NCBI GenBank assembly: GCA_047623945.1
Contig: JBLHOT010000007.1
Span: forward strand, 1-64,000
Length of the DNA: 64,000 bases
Reading direction: 5' to 3'
Source: Arcticibacterium sp047623945
Lineage (GTDB): Bacteria > Bacteroidota > Bacteroidia > Cytophagales > Spirosomataceae
Part shown: one piece after another, positions 1 through 10,186 of the stretch
How the letters are laid out: every line of letters starts with the position of its first letter
How positions within the stretch are numbered: the first letter of the stretch is position 1
Program-made: the position numbers and the translations under genes
The notes under the pieces: generated by a model
Seen by the model: only the letters and a program-made list of their open reading frames with translations
Databases searched by the model: none
What the model was told of the DNA's origin: nothing

Positions 1-26
1 TAATCTCAACGCTTCCTAAATTTATA

Positions 27-1352
27 TCAATACACCGCATCTTGAATTTTCCCAGCAATGCTGAAAACCTGCAGTTCGCTTAGTTTGGCGTCAAATTTAG
101 CTCTGTTTTGTGCGTTTAGAGCATTGATAAGGTTAGACTGAGCCTGACGGAAATCTATGTTAGTAATTTGGCGTAAGCGGTATCTTTCTTCAGACCTTTC
201 AAAGTTTAAACGGTTTGTAATTACGTTTTGCTCCAAAGCCTTCCAAATCACAAGTCTATTCTGATAGTCGCTCCAGGCGTTTTCAAAATCTCGTTTGATT
301 TGTTGATGCGTCAAGTCAAAATTCAGGTGCTGATTCATCTGTGTTATTTTGGCATTTTGCTCTTGCACTCGTCTTCTCCCTCCATCAAAAATGGCCCAAT
401 TGACACTGATATTCCCAGTAAGGCCGTTTGAATTTGCCCTATCTAAAAAGGAAGCTTTATTATTGACCGACCTATTAAATCCATAATCACTGTTAAAACT
501 AACCGTTGGCATTCTAGAAGTGGATACCAGTTTTTGGTCTATTTCACTGATTTTAATATCAGAAGCAGCCAAAAGTAAATCTACATTGGCGGTACGCAGA
601 CCTTCTATTAATTCCTCTTTGTCAAGCTGAGAGGCAAAAATAACGTCTGTTACCACGTCAAAATCAGTTAATACTTCTGTATTTAATATGAAGTTTAAGT
701 TGTGTTTGGCATTAGCCAATAATTGATTTTGATTCAATAAAGCAATGCCATCCGTATTGATATCAACCTCCGCGTTTGAAACATCCAATAAGGTGGCAGC
801 TCCATAATCGTAAGATACTTTAACCCTTTCAAGTCTTTCTTTAGAGATAGCCAAAATCTCCTCCAAATTCTCAAAGTCTGCTTCTATTCTGGCTACTTCA
901 TAATAGGCTGCAAACAGTTGTGACAAAACATTTTCCAAGGCAAATCTCGCAGTAAGCTGGCTCGCAGTAAAAGTCTGTTGGTTTCGCTCCAAATTGTACT
1001 GCCTATTAAAGCCATCAAAAAGAACATAATTAAGGCTTATTCCTGCGTTTGCACTATTAGAACCTGCAAAATTCAGAGTGGTCTCTCTTCCATCTTGAAA
1101 AATAGCCTTAGAGTTATCCAAATTATAATTGGCTCCGCCGGAAGCAGTAATGGTTGGTTTAAATCCCAAATTATCTCTACTAGCATTTGCCTCTGCAATC
1201 TCAATGTTGTTTTGGGCAATTTTAATATTGAAATTTTGCTCCAAAGCCATGGCTATTGCCTGAGATTTTCTTAAAAGCTTCTGAGAGTTGGCCCCAAAAC
1301 TTACAAAAAATGCTGCTATAATTAATATTTCCTTAAATCGCATGTACTTCAT
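27..1352 (-). CDS. TolC-family outer membrane efflux channel
   Basis: This is the outer membrane exit duct of a tripartite efflux pump. The product is about 441 residues, normal for the family. An N-terminal hydrophobic signal peptide (MRFKEILIIAAFFVSF...) is followed by two repeats of the TolC alpha-helical/beta-barrel pattern, with NYVLFDGFNRQ near residue 110 and NWAIFDGGRRRVQEQN near residue 325. The longest reading frame begins at a TTG at 1364; I prefer the ATG at 1352, or possibly 1343, because it leads into the signal peptide. The gene overlaps the 3' end of the pump gene by about 20 bases, so the two are translationally coupled. It is the last gene of the operon adaptor-pump-channel. 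Confidence 0.9.
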   Translation of the reverse strand: MKYMRFKEILIIAAFFVSFGANSQKLLRKSQAIAMALEQNFNIKIAQNNIEIAEANASRDNLGFKPTITASGGANYNLDNSKAIFQDGRETTLNFAGSNSANAGISLNYVLFDGFNRQYNLERNQQTFTASQLTARFALENVLSQLFAAYYEVARIEADFENLEEILAISKERLERVKVSYDYGAATLLDVSNAEVDINTDGIALLNQNQLLANAKHNLNFILNTEVLTDFDVVTDVIFASQLDKEELIEGLRTANVDLLLAASDIKISEIDQKLVSTSRMPTVSFNSDYGFNRSVNNKASFLDRANSNGLTGNISVNWAIFDGGRRRVQEQNAKITQMNQHLNFDLTHQQIKRDFENAWSDYQNRLVIWKALEQNVITNRLNFERSEERYRLRQITNIDFRQAQSNLINALNAQNRAKFDAKLSELQVFSIAGKIQDAVY

Positions 1353-4300
1353 TTTGTTGTTCAATAACCGCTCTCTCCACTGCTTCTTTGTTTATTTTCT
1401 TTCCTGTCAAAAGCCACTTGAAGGCCACTTTGAAGCTGTTACTTGTTGATAATAATATTGGTAAAAACAGGAGCGTAAGCACAGTGGCTATGGCTATACC
1501 GTACGCAATACTTATGGCCATAGGAATTAAAAACTGTGCCTGACGACTTTTCTCTAAGATCAAAGGAGCCAAACCAGCTACCGTAGTAAGCGAGGTTAAA
1601 AATATAGCTCTAAATCTAGACGAAGCCGCCTCTTCCAAGGCTTCGTCAAAAGGCATTCCTTCTTTAAGGAAACTATTAAATTTCCCAATAAGCACCAGCC
1701 CATCATTCACCATAATCCCTATAAGGGCAATGATACCAAGAGCAGACAGAATATTGATTGGGAAATCATGAATCCAGTGGCCCCATGCGATCCCTATTAA
1801 ACTCAAAGGAATCATAATCAACAATAAAGCGGGCTGACCGTAAGAACGGAAAGTAAATGCTATGGTGGCATACATGAGAAATAGAATGATAGGCAAAACT
1901 AGGCCAGCAGATTTCGCCAATTTCACAGTCTCTCTATTCTGTCCTTCATAAAGCGGTGTAACACTTGGATACTTAGCCAAAATCGCTGGAATCTCATTTG
2001 TTTTTAGATCTTGCAGAATGTCTGTAGGCGATGATTTACTATCCTTCAAATCTGCAGAGAGCTGTATCTCACGTCGACCATCTAAATGATTAATGGCCAC
2101 CTCCCCTCTTTTAATACTATAATCGGCTATTTCCTTAAAAGGTACTCGGAGTCCCGCAGGTGTCAGAATTTTCATTTGGTCCAGATTATTTATACTAGAC
2201 CTATTCTCTAAATCATACCTTACCCATACTTTGATTTCATCTTCGCCCCTTTGAAAACGCTGAGCCTGAAAACCAAAGAAGGCACTCCTTACTTGAGACA
2301 TTACGTCCTGCGTATTTAACCCCAGTGGGAAAGCTGTTTGCTTCAGTTTGATATTTATCTCTTTGATTCCCTTGGGGTCGTTATCTGCTACATCTTTAAG
2401 TGTTGGGATAGACATCATAACGCTTTTAAGTTCCTCTTTGGCCTTTTTTAACTCGGTTATGTTATTTCCCAGCAAAGAAACAGAAACAGGACTTCCACCA
2501 AAGTTTCCACCTGATCCAAAAGTCAGTAGCTCTGTACCATAAACGGGTCCTACCTTTTCTCTAATGGCATTGGTGATTTCTGGCGAGGAAAAAGCTCTTG
2601 ACTCCCCCGGAAGAAGATTAATCACCAAGCTACCATTCGCCGTTCCAGGGCCCAGATTCTTAATGACATTTTGAAACACGCTTACACCATCTCCTTGTTT
2701 TTCTGTGTAAATCTCATTTACCTCCCAAGCTTTTTTCTCTATATAAGAAAGTAAAGAGTCTGTAATGGAAGCATTCGTACCTTCCTCCATTTTTAGTGTA
2801 ATACTAATTCTATCTGAGGCAATATTGGGAAAGAAGGCAGTTCTAATAATGCCGCCTTGTATGGAACCTATGGTTACCAGAAGTAAGCCTATAAAAACAG
2901 AGACGGTGAGCAGCTTATATCTTAAGGAAAAACGTAAAACAGGCAAATAGGCCTTATTTTTCATGAATTTAATGAAGGCGTCTCCAAACTTGTTGAAATA
3001 CCTTAGCTTAGAGAAAACAGCAGATAGGCCCCTTTTCGTTTTTGTGTCATCATGCTTTTCTAAGGCTTTAGAGTGAGCTAAATGAGCTGGAAGAATTATG
3101 AGGGCCTCTATAAGAGAAACCGTTAAAGTCAAAATTACAATGACTGAAACTTCTCCAAAGAACTCCCCAATTCTACTATCTAAAAACAGGAATGTACCAA
3201 ATGCCAAAAGAGTGGTTATAATTGCCGAAACGATGGGTGGAACCACTTCCATGGTACCATCAATAGCGGCCTGAACTTTACTCTTGCCTTTTTCGAAATG
3301 GTCATAGATATTTTCGGCAATAACAATACCGTCGTCCACCAAAATTCCGATAACGATTATCATCCCAAAAAGAGATAAAACGTTAATAGTGACATTAAAA
3401 AAGGATGCGAAGACAAACATCCCTAAGAAAGATATAGGTAAGCCAGCGGCCACCCAAAAGGCTAATCTTGTATTAAGGAAAAGTGACAAAAATAATAATA
3501 CCAGAAACATTCCTATGGCTGCATTTGCAGCCAAAAGTTCTGTTCTTTGTTCTAATGTAATGGAGGCATCACTTAAAACGGCCAATTCTACATTGCTATT
3601 ATTGGCGTTAAAGTCTTCAATGTATTCTTTGACCTTGATGGCAGAACTCACCAAGTCTTCGTCATTGGTGTTACTAATTCCAATATTTACAGATAAATTT
3701 CCATTAAAATAGCTTGAGTTTGGAGTCTCTGAGAAACGGTCTCTAACGTCGGCAATATCTCTTAGTCTTATGACTTTACCATTAGGATTGCTCCGAACAA
3801 TAAATTTATCTAAATCATCTGCTTTATAGTTCCTACCATTCGCTCTTATAAGATATTCTTCACTTACGGTTTTAATATTACCGCCGGTTACCAAAATATT
3901 CTCTCTAGAAACAGCTTGGGCCACTTCTTGGAAAGTAATACCATAGGCCAACAAATCATTTTCCCTTACCGCAATTTCAATTTCCTCATCAGGATAACCT
4001 GATATCTCAACTTGAGAAATACCATCCATGGCTCTCAGGTCTTTTTCAATACTTCTGGCTATCGTTTTTAAAGTTTTAAGCGGTAGATTATTTCCAGTGA
4101 CTGCAAAATTTATGGTCTCTCTAATATTCTCTGTTTTTTCGACAACCAGAGGCTCCATGCCAGTAGGAAAAGAGGGAACTCTATCTACTGCATTTTTCAC
4201 TTCCGCCAGGATAATATTGATATCTCTACCTCGCTCTATTTCTACTACCACAGCACCAGAACTTTCTCTGGATACCGATGTCACTCTGTCTATGCCAACT

Positions 4301-4524
4301 AGGCCCTTAAGGTTGTCTTCTATCTTAAGTACCACACCCTCTTCTATTTCTTGAGGAGAGGCTCCTGGATAAATGGCTGATATAGTAATGATTTTAGAAT
4401 CTACCAGCGGAAAGAAAGAAGACTTTAGACTCCTAAATCCTATGATTCCGAAAATTACAAAGGCAGCGATTACTACATTAACCGCTACCGGGTACTTGAT
4501 AAAATACGCGATTACTTTTCTCAT
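1333..4524 (-). CDS. RND-family efflux pump (AcrB/MdtB-like inner membrane transporter)
   Basis: This 1063-residue protein is a proton-driven RND transporter of normal length. Residues 1-30 hold the first membrane helix. The two halves each have a porter domain and a block of membrane helices. Around residue 400 the motif GILVDDGIVIAEN carries the paired aspartates of the proton relay, and the second half has the degenerate counterpart GIMVNDGLVLIG. The DD pair points to the drug or hydrophobe exporters rather than to the heavy-metal type. It sits between the adaptor (6-base gap) and the TolC gene (short overlap), so one operon makes all three parts. Substrate cannot be told from the sequence. 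Confidence 0.95.
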   Translation of the reverse strand: MRKVIAYFIKYPVAVNVVIAAFVIFGIIGFRSLKSSFFPLVDSKIITISAIYPGASPQEIEEGVVLKIEDNLKGLVGIDRVTSVSRESSGAVVVEIERGRDINIILAEVKNAVDRVPSFPTGMEPLVVEKTENIRETINFAVTGNNLPLKTLKTIARSIEKDLRAMDGISQVEISGYPDEEIEIAVRENDLLAYGITFQEVAQAVSRENILVTGGNIKTVSEEYLIRANGRNYKADDLDKFIVRSNPNGKVIRLRDIADVRDRFSETPNSSYFNGNLSVNIGISNTNDEDLVSSAIKVKEYIEDFNANNSNVELAVLSDASITLEQRTELLAANAAIGMFLVLLFLSLFLNTRLAFWVAAGLPISFLGMFVFASFFNVTINVLSLFGMIIVIGILVDDGIVIAENIYDHFEKGKSKVQAAIDGTMEVVPPIVSAIITTLLAFGTFLFLDSRIGEFFGEVSVIVILTLTVSLIEALIILPAHLAHSKALEKHDDTKTKRGLSAVFSKLRYFNKFGDAFIKFMKNKAYLPVLRFSLRYKLLTVSVFIGLLLVTIGSIQGGIIRTAFFPNIASDRISITLKMEEGTNASITDSLLSYIEKKAWEVNEIYTEKQGDGVSVFQNVIKNLGPGTANGSLVINLLPGESRAFSSPEITNAIREKVGPVYGTELLTFGSGGNFGGSPVSVSLLGNNITELKKAKEELKSVMMSIPTLKDVADNDPKGIKEINIKLKQTAFPLGLNTQDVMSQVRSAFFGFQAQRFQRGEDEIKVWVRYDLENRSSINNLDQMKILTPAGLRVPFKEIADYSIKRGEVAINHLDGRREIQLSADLKDSKSSPTDILQDLKTNEIPAILAKYPSVTPLYEGQNRETVKLAKSAGLVLPIILFLMYATIAFTFRSYGQPALLLIMIPLSLIGIAWGHWIHDFPINILSALGIIALIGIMVNDGLVLIGKFNSFLKEGMPFDEALEEAASSRFRAIFLTSLTTVAGLAPLILEKSRQAQFLIPMAISIAYGIAIATVLTLLFLPILLSTSNSFKVAFKWLLTGKKINKEAVERAVIEQQNEVHAI

Positions 4525-4530
4525 ACAGGC

Positions 4531-5643
4531 TTACTGATTTGCTATTTGAACAATCATTCCGTCATAGGCACCAGGCAGAGGTTTGCTAAGCAAAGCCATG
4601 CCATCTTGAAGGCCACGGACCATCATACTCTTGTCTGTATAATTTACCACCTCCACGGGTATGCTTGTCAGCACAGAATCATTCTTCACCACAAAAACAG
4701 CACCGTCTGCTCCTAAAAGAGAGCGACTAATTTCCATAACACCATGTTCCGAAGCTGCCATCACAGAAGCTTCCAGAAACATTCCTTCGGTCAATCCTGA
4801 ACCACTTACTTGGATGTAAACAGGGACTGTTTGTGTGGCTGGGTCAATAACCCCATTAATTCTTTTAACGAAACCAGACCAAGTTCTTTTTCCTTTTAGG
4901 TCTTTTACTGTTACTCTTTTTCCAACTTTTAAGAATTCTAAATACTCGGCATTCATGCTGGCTTCCAATTCGAAGATGGCTGGATTAATCAAACCTCCAA
5001 GCTTCTGGCCTGTCCTTACCAGAGTTCCTGGATCTACTAAGGCCTCTGTGAGAATGCCGTTAAAGGGAGACCTGATTTTGTATTTCAAAAATCGCTCTTC
5101 AAGATTCTTAATAGTATAGTAGGTAGAGACTATTTGTTTTGAATTGATAAAGTATTTCTCTTTTTCATTTAGGGCCTTTGGCAATTCATGGATATTTTTT
5201 TGAATATCAAAAGCGTCCAGATAGCTTTGCCATTGCTGAAAAGACTCAGACAAGTCAAATTTTAAATCTGGCATGATAGAAACTATATTATTATAGAGTA
5301 CACTTCGCTGTGAAACAAGGCTCGAATAAAACTCTTGGGAATCCATTTCAAGAAGCAATTCACCTTTTTTGTAGTATTGTCCAGGCTTAAAAGCCTTTTT
5401 GGTAGGTTTTAAAACACCCTGAACCTCAGAAAAAAGCTCAATTCTTTGTTGGGCTTTAATAGTACCGTTTGTTTCAATGAAAACGGGTAAGTCGCCATTA
5501 TTTACGTTTTGTACGAAAACAGTGTTGGTGATTTTTGGTCCGGCTCCACGGTCGGGCTTTTTACTGTCGGCAAGGTTTTCTTTATAAAAATAGGCCCCTA
5601 GTAAAATAGCTAAGCCCAAGATAATACTGACTGCTAGTCTCAT
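4531..5643 (-). CDS. RND efflux periplasmic adaptor subunit (HlyD/MFP family)
   Basis: A 370-residue membrane fusion protein that bridges the RND pump and the TolC channel. It has an N-terminal membrane anchor (ILGLAILLGAYFY), then a lipoyl/barrel-sandwich half (GTIKAQQRIELFSEVQG near residue 60), a short helical hairpin, the second half-motif (IRSPFNGILTEALVDPGTLV near residue 195) and a beta-barrel domain. It is the first gene of the efflux operon. I saw no regulator beside it; the 830 bases upstream are gene-poor. Confidence 0.92.
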   Translation of the reverse strand: MRLAVSIILGLAILLGAYFYKENLADSKKPDRGAGPKITNTVFVQNVNNGDLPVFIETNGTIKAQQRIELFSEVQGVLKPTKKAFKPGQYYKKGELLLEMDSQEFYSSLVSQRSVLYNNIVSIMPDLKFDLSESFQQWQSYLDAFDIQKNIHELPKALNEKEKYFINSKQIVSTYYTIKNLEERFLKYKIRSPFNGILTEALVDPGTLVRTGQKLGGLINPAIFELEASMNAEYLEFLKVGKRVTVKDLKGKRTWSGFVKRINGVIDPATQTVPVYIQVSGSGLTEGMFLEASVMAASEHGVMEISRSLLGADGAVFVVKNDSVLTSIPVEVVNYTDKSMMVRGLQDGMALLSKPLPGAYDGMIVQIANQ

Positions 5644-6474
5644 TTAGTTTTTGAGTAAGTGTTTTAAGGATTGAAAAAACGATAAACAAAAAATTCACCG
5701 AATCCCTAAGTTTAAACCAAAGGTCTCAAAATTTAGTTTAAAGTCTACCCAGAATTTGATTGATGGGTATAAAAACTAGATGTATACTAGAGTTTCATCG
5801 ACTATTTAATAGTCTGCAAGTATTTATCTCGTTAAAGCTCTAAGGTCAGCCACTCAAAGTCAGACAAATCCCTAAACATGACGGAGGCTCCTAAGACTAG
5901 ATTAATTTTCTTTTAAATTAAGCAATCTTTAAAAAGTTGGTGGATTCAAGTAATAAATGGGTAAAAAGGTTTTACATTAATAAGCTACAGGGATGAACTT
6001 CTAATTTTTTTGTTTCTGTTTCAAAAGACTTAGAAATTCACTTAATTTAATTGTTCTTCGCCCTAGCCCTCGTGCCTTTGGCCACAACATATTGGTAAAA
6101 GGCTCCGTCTGAAAACTAACCGTTCTATAGGAAAGATATGTTGTACTACTGTGAAAGCCACCAGCTAGGATGATGATCAACATACAGTACCTATGGTACG
6201 AAAGACTGTGGATGTCTTTATTTTTTACCGATATATTGTCCCTAATCGGACAACAATTTGGTATATGTAGCACTCCCCAGAACTATCCGATGTCCGAATT
6301 AATCCGTTACCAATATCTGAACCTGATACATATTCTGCTACCTGCATAAATCTTTGTGGCATATCACTGGAATCAACTACTATTTCTCTTTCAGCAGAAT
6401 TAACGCCTGAATCTTGTATTCCTATAGCTATTATGAAGCTAATTCACTAAAACCTACCTCCAAGAAGTCTTTTA
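5644..6474. other. Gene-poor interval between efflux operon and DUF2461 gene
   Basis: About 830 bases without a gene I can support. The half next to the efflux operon (5644-6000) is AT-rich, holds the presumed promoter of that operon and shows no clear Bacteroidota -7/-33 pair. The other half carries two adjoining minus-strand open stretches described separately. No tRNA-like fold or insertion-sequence end was recognised. Confidence 0.5.
6001..6440 (-). pseudogene. Unrecognised minus-strand ORF remnants
   Basis: Two neighbouring open stretches in different frames lie here. The upstream one (about 6440 down to 6231) runs about 70 codons, starts without an ATG, includes VDSSDMPQRFMQVAEYVSG and ends in TAA. 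The downstream one (6273-6001, 90 codons, starting ATG) ends in a basic tail, LSEFLSLLKQKQKN. Neither matches a family I know. The two frames together could be one gene broken by a frameshift, or both could be chance. This is inference only. Confidence 0.2.
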
Positions 6475-7146
6475 CTAAACAGAACTTGAATTCAAAAAGT
6501 CGCCTAAAGGTTTAAGCGTTTCAAAAACGCCTATAGCATGTATTAAGAAATCTGGCCTTGTGACCTCTGCATCTTTTACATTATGCTGGGCTAAGAAACT
6601 TTTCCTTTTCAACAAATCTATGTGTTTATGTTCAGCCTCAAAACCTTTAGGTGGCCTTTTGAGGCTCTCCCCTACTAAATCGCCAAAAGTAGTTTTGAAA
6701 TTAGGCTCATCTAAAACGCTTAAAAGTTTATCTCCATTATAATCTATTTCTTGTCTTATGCCCTTTATCCAGTCGCCCTGAGGCATGTAGGCTCCGCCAG
6801 CCAGCATGCATTCCCCAGGACCTATATGTATGTAATAGCCAGACCGTGAGTGGATGTCAGACTTTTTAAGAGCAGATGTTATGTGAGCTCCCATATTAGT
6901 TTTATAGGGCGATTTGTCTTTAGAGAAACGAACGTCTCTGTAAATTCTAAAAACACAACCCTTCCCTGTATGATGGGCTATACTCGGGTCAAATTTTGAA
7001 ATACCTTTGATAAGTTCATCAATAAAAACTTCAAAATTAGCTTTAGCCACTTCATAATGTGGCTTATTTTCTGTGAACCACTCTCGGTTATTATTGACCT
7101 TTAGGTCTTTTAAAAACTGAAAAGTGTCTTTTGCGATAGCCGTCAT
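6475..7146 (-). CDS. DUF2461 domain-containing protein (TIGR02453 family)
   Basis: A 223-residue protein that fills the DUF2461 family from end to end. Recognisable stretches are FLKDLKVNNNREWFTENKPHY near the start, FRIYRDVRFSKDKSPYKTN around residue 68 and the glycine-rich GGAYMPQGDWI around residue 117. The family is widespread and its biochemical role is not established. No signal peptide or membrane segment is visible, so it should be cytoplasmic. It is separated by about 100 bases from the dioxygenase gene upstream and need not share its transcript. Confidence 0.88.
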   Translation of the reverse strand: MTAIAKDTFQFLKDLKVNNNREWFTENKPHYEVAKANFEVFIDELIKGISKFDPSIAHHTGKGCVFRIYRDVRFSKDKSPYKTNMGAHITSALKKSDIHSRSGYYIHIGPGECMLAGGAYMPQGDWIKGIRQEIDYNGDKLLSVLDEPNFKTTFGDLVGESLKRPPKGFEAEHKHIDLLKRKSFLAQHNVKDAEVTRPDFLIHAIGVFETLKPLGDFLNSSSV

Positions 7147-7247
7147 GTTGTCTGGGGTTTGAAATTTTGTATAAATTTTAAAGAAATTCGGGTCACAGCA
7201 GACCGTCTATCTATTTTAGATAACTATCTTATTACTAGATAAATACT

Positions 7248-8123
7248 TTATGAAACGGCATAGCCCTCTTTCCACGTATCTGCCATATTAGGGTAAAGTT
7301 TACGACACTCTAGGTACTCTTCCATCATCCCTCTCATTCTAGGACTTAATGTCTTTAAGTAATCTTCTGTTAACAAATCACCCTTTAATAAGTAAAAATG
7401 CCATGTAGGCGGATATTTAGCACTATGATAACCCATGTGAAGCGTTCTTCTTGGCACCTTGGTTTCAGCAGAATACCCTCGATGGATAAGATTATTGTTA
7501 TAAAAAACAGCCTGCCCAGCTTTTAGACTAACTTTCATTGCACCTGGCATATTGGCATCCTTTGGTGCATAGTGCTTAGTTCCAGCAAAGGCTTTGGCCT
7601 CTGCCTCCGTATTAGGTCTATTATGACTAAGTGGCACTATTTCTAGTGAATCTTCCTGAACCAAAGGCAGGTTTATCTGGACGCTGTTATGAAATCTCTC
7701 TTTTGAAAAAAGCCGATCTTCTATCTCCTCTTCTGGAATTTGAATGATATCTCTATGCCAACCTAACTTGTAACTTACACCAGGATTGGATGCTAAGATA
7801 GAAGAGTTGTTGATTATTAAATCTGGCCCTAATAATTCCTCTACAATAGATAGAACTTTCTCATGATGAAAGGCATGATGAATTTTTTCGGTATTCGGTT
7901 TGGTAAGTAAATGAAAGTAATACTGTCTATTTTCGTTCCCAAAATCACTTATTTCGTCTCCTAAATGTTGCAGGGAAGAACTGTGCTCGCCTTTGTCTTC
8001 TGTTTTTTTGTTTTCGCTAAGCATTTCATCCATGATCTGTCTAAAACCATCAATTTCACTCTTGGCTAAAACATCAACAATCACATAACCCTCTCTTTCA
8101 AAATCTTCTCTTAATTTGCTCAT
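7248..8123 (-). CDS. Phytanoyl-CoA dioxygenase (PhyH) family protein
   Basis: A 291-residue Fe(II)/2-oxoglutarate dioxygenase. The iron-binding HxD appears in KLGWHRDIIQIP (about residue 127), and the distal histidine and 2-oxoglutarate-binding arginine in NNLIHRGYSAETKVPRRT (about residue 210). The start codon overlaps the end of the upstream Gfo/Idh gene by 4 bases, which shows translational coupling. With that oxidoreductase and the isomerase it forms a three-gene minus-strand set, probably for oxidising a sugar, polyol or sugar-derived compound. The substrate is unknown. Confidence 0.88.
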   Translation of the reverse strand: MSKLREDFEREGYVIVDVLAKSEIDGFRQIMDEMLSENKKTEDKGEHSSSLQHLGDEISDFGNENRQYYFHLLTKPNTEKIHHAFHHEKVLSIVEELLGPDLIINNSSILASNPGVSYKLGWHRDIIQIPEEEIEDRLFSKERFHNSVQINLPLVQEDSLEIVPLSHNRPNTEAEAKAFAGTKHYAPKDANMPGAMKVSLKAGQAVFYNNNLIHRGYSAETKVPRRTLHMGYHSAKYPPTWHFYLLKGDLLTEDYLKTLSPRMRGMMEEYLECRKLYPNMADTWKEGYAVS

Positions 8124-9277
8124 AATACCTTTTGTTTTTTTTCACTTTCAGCGGATTTCAGACCCGCTTCTAATACTTTTAAAATGGATACCCCATCTTT
8201 GAAGTTTGGTCGAATTTCTATTCCCGTATCTATCGCCTTCATAAAATCGGCAACAGCATGAATAAAGCCATGCTCATAGCCAATAATATGTCCAGGAGGC
8301 CACCAATTCGCTATATATGGGTGTATGGCCTCTGTTACTTGAATGGTTCTAAACCCCTGATATCCCTCTGAGTCTTCTCTAGAAAAGTAACTTAATTCGT
8401 TCATCCTTTCCATGTCAAAACAGATGCTTCCTTTACTCCCGTAAATTTCGAACGTATTACCGTTCTTTTTCCCGGTGGCAAAACGACTTGCCTCAAAAGA
8501 CCCAATGGCACCAGATTCAAACTCTACCATCATAAGTGATGCGTCCTCTACCGTAACTTCTCCCATTTTAGTGCTTCCACCCTTCTCGGTAGAGAAAGCA
8601 ACTGCATTTTCACTTGGGAGTGGCCTTTCTTTAATAAAATTAGTGGTGAGGCATGAAACCGTCTTAATATTACCCACCAAAAATTGAGCAAGATCTACGC
8701 TATGAGAATTTAAATCCCAATGAGGACCAGCATGGGCGGTTTCCTTCTGAAGCTGCCAAGTTAGTGGGAAATCTGGATCTACTATCCAATCTTGCTGATA
8801 AGCTCCTCTCCAATGGAAAATCCTGCCTAGCTTCCCATCTTCTATCATTTTTTTTGCCAGCATTACAGCGGGTACTCTTCTATAGTTATGATTGAGGTAA
8901 TGCGTTATCTTATTATCCTCAGCTACTTTTAGCATTTCATCGGCCTGTTTGGAGCTCATAGCCAAAGGTTTTTCACAGAAAATATGTTTCCCATTCTTTG
9001 CGGCCGCCATCGCAACTTCATAATGTAAATGCTGTGGCAGTGCTATGTCAACTATGTCTATATCTGCTCTCTCTACTAGCTTTTTCCAATCTGTTTCAGT
9101 CTCTTCCCATCCCCACTTATCGGCCAATTCCTTCACGCCTTTTTCATTTCTTCCGCAGGCTACCTTTAAATTTGGTTTAATGTTAAGGTCGAAGAAAAGC
9201 GGGGCATTAATCCAAGCGTTGCTATGGGCCTTCCCCATGAACTTGTACCCAATTATTCCGACATTCAATGATTTCAT
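8120..9277 (-). CDS. Gfo/Idh/MocA family NAD(P)-dependent oxidoreductase
   Basis: A 385-residue oxidoreductase of usual family length. The N-terminal Rossmann fold starts with NVGIIGYKFMGKAHSNAW, and the signature HIFCEKPLAMSS (near residue 97) supplies the lysine conserved in the family. The C-terminal half is the alpha/beta substrate domain, with HPYIANWWPPGHIIGYEHGF near residue 325. No Tat signal is present, so it acts in the cytoplasm. It lies 27 bases downstream of a TIM-barrel isomerase gene and overlaps the PhyH gene by 4 bases, so all three probably act in one catabolic route. Confidence 0.92.
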   Translation of the reverse strand: MKSLNVGIIGYKFMGKAHSNAWINAPLFFDLNIKPNLKVACGRNEKGVKELADKWGWEETETDWKKLVERADIDIVDIALPQHLHYEVAMAAAKNGKHIFCEKPLAMSSKQADEMLKVAEDNKITHYLNHNYRRVPAVMLAKKMIEDGKLGRIFHWRGAYQQDWIVDPDFPLTWQLQKETAHAGPHWDLNSHSVDLAQFLVGNIKTVSCLTTNFIKERPLPSENAVAFSTEKGGSTKMGEVTVEDASLMMVEFESGAIGSFEASRFATGKKNGNTFEIYGSKGSICFDMERMNELSYFSREDSEGYQGFRTIQVTEAIHPYIANWWPPGHIIGYEHGFIHAVADFMKAIDTGIEIRPNFKDGVSILKVLEAGLKSAESEKKQKVL

Positions 9278-9304
9278 TTATCTTTTCTTTTAAAACTTTG
9301 TCGT

Positions 9305-10186
9305 TTAGTAAATACAGTTATCAGAAATTCTTTTCAGCTCCTGAACGCTCATTGCCACTACCGTTTTTTCTTGGAACGCATAATCTGGGTGAAGGGTATC
9401 GGTCTCAACAGCAAAGAATCCTTGGTATTTTTGTTGGACGAGTAATTGGGCAATTTTTTGATTATCAATCAATCCTTTTCCCGTAGGAACACAGGAAAAG
9501 AAATACCACTCATCTACAGCCACCCCTCTTACGGGAAGCATATCTTTTATGTGAGTCGCCATCACATGAGGTGCCAATTTCTCCATAGCTTTAACTGGAT
9601 CATCCATTACCCTGAGAAAATTTCCAGAATCGAAATTAATTCCAAAATAAGGTGAATTAACTTCCTCAATTAGCCACAATATTTCATCTGAGTTATAGTC
9701 AATGTGATTTTCAATGGCCAATTTAACCCCATGCTTTTCTGCCTCTTTTACTGCTATTTTAAACATGGCGGCAAGCTGGGCCAACTGCGGTTCATGAGGC
9801 TCAAACCTAAACATCAAACTAGAACCCACCACTCGCATCACATCTGCTCCAATGGCCTTTGCGTATTGGATGTGCTCTATCATAGAATCAAATTCCGATT
9901 GGTTTCTCCCACCCTCTAAGCCATCTGGATGTCCCCAAGCATAAACCCTATCAAAACCGTAATCATCAACCCAGTCCTTAACCTTTGCCAGGTATTCCGG
10001 TGAAAATCCTGGAAAGAAACATGATTCTAAAGAAACGCCATCGACGCCTGCCTGGTGACAGTACTCAAGAAAGTCTTCCATGCTAAATGGTTTTTCTTTT
10101 TTGTACTGATGCGGGTAAACCTCTCCAAATAGCCTGTGGAAGCAATAGCTGTCCACTCCAATTTTTAGCCTATACTTTTCCGCCAT
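9305..10186 (-). CDS. Sugar phosphate isomerase/epimerase (xylose isomerase-like TIM barrel)
   Basis: A 293-residue AP-endonuclease-2/xylose isomerase-like TIM barrel. The metal-binding glutamate, aspartate, histidine and glutamate are visible in turn in LAIENHIDYNSDE, GINFDSGNFLR, MATHIKDML and GFFAVETD. The protein begins MAEKYRLKIGVDSYCFHRL, with no export signal. It is the first intact gene of the minus-strand set with the Gfo/Idh oxidoreductase and PhyH dioxygenase. The broken glycosidase gene upstream points the same way, so it may once have fed this pathway. Confidence 0.9.
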   Translation of the reverse strand: MAEKYRLKIGVDSYCFHRLFGEVYPHQYKKEKPFSMEDFLEYCHQAGVDGVSLESCFFPGFSPEYLAKVKDWVDDYGFDRVYAWGHPDGLEGGRNQSEFDSMIEHIQYAKAIGADVMRVVGSSLMFRFEPHEPQLAQLAAMFKIAVKEAEKHGVKLAIENHIDYNSDEILWLIEEVNSPYFGINFDSGNFLRVMDDPVKAMEKLAPHVMATHIKDMLPVRGVAVDEWYFFSCVPTGKGLIDNQKIAQLLVQQKYQGFFAVETDTLHPDYAFQEKTVVAMSVQELKRISDNCIY

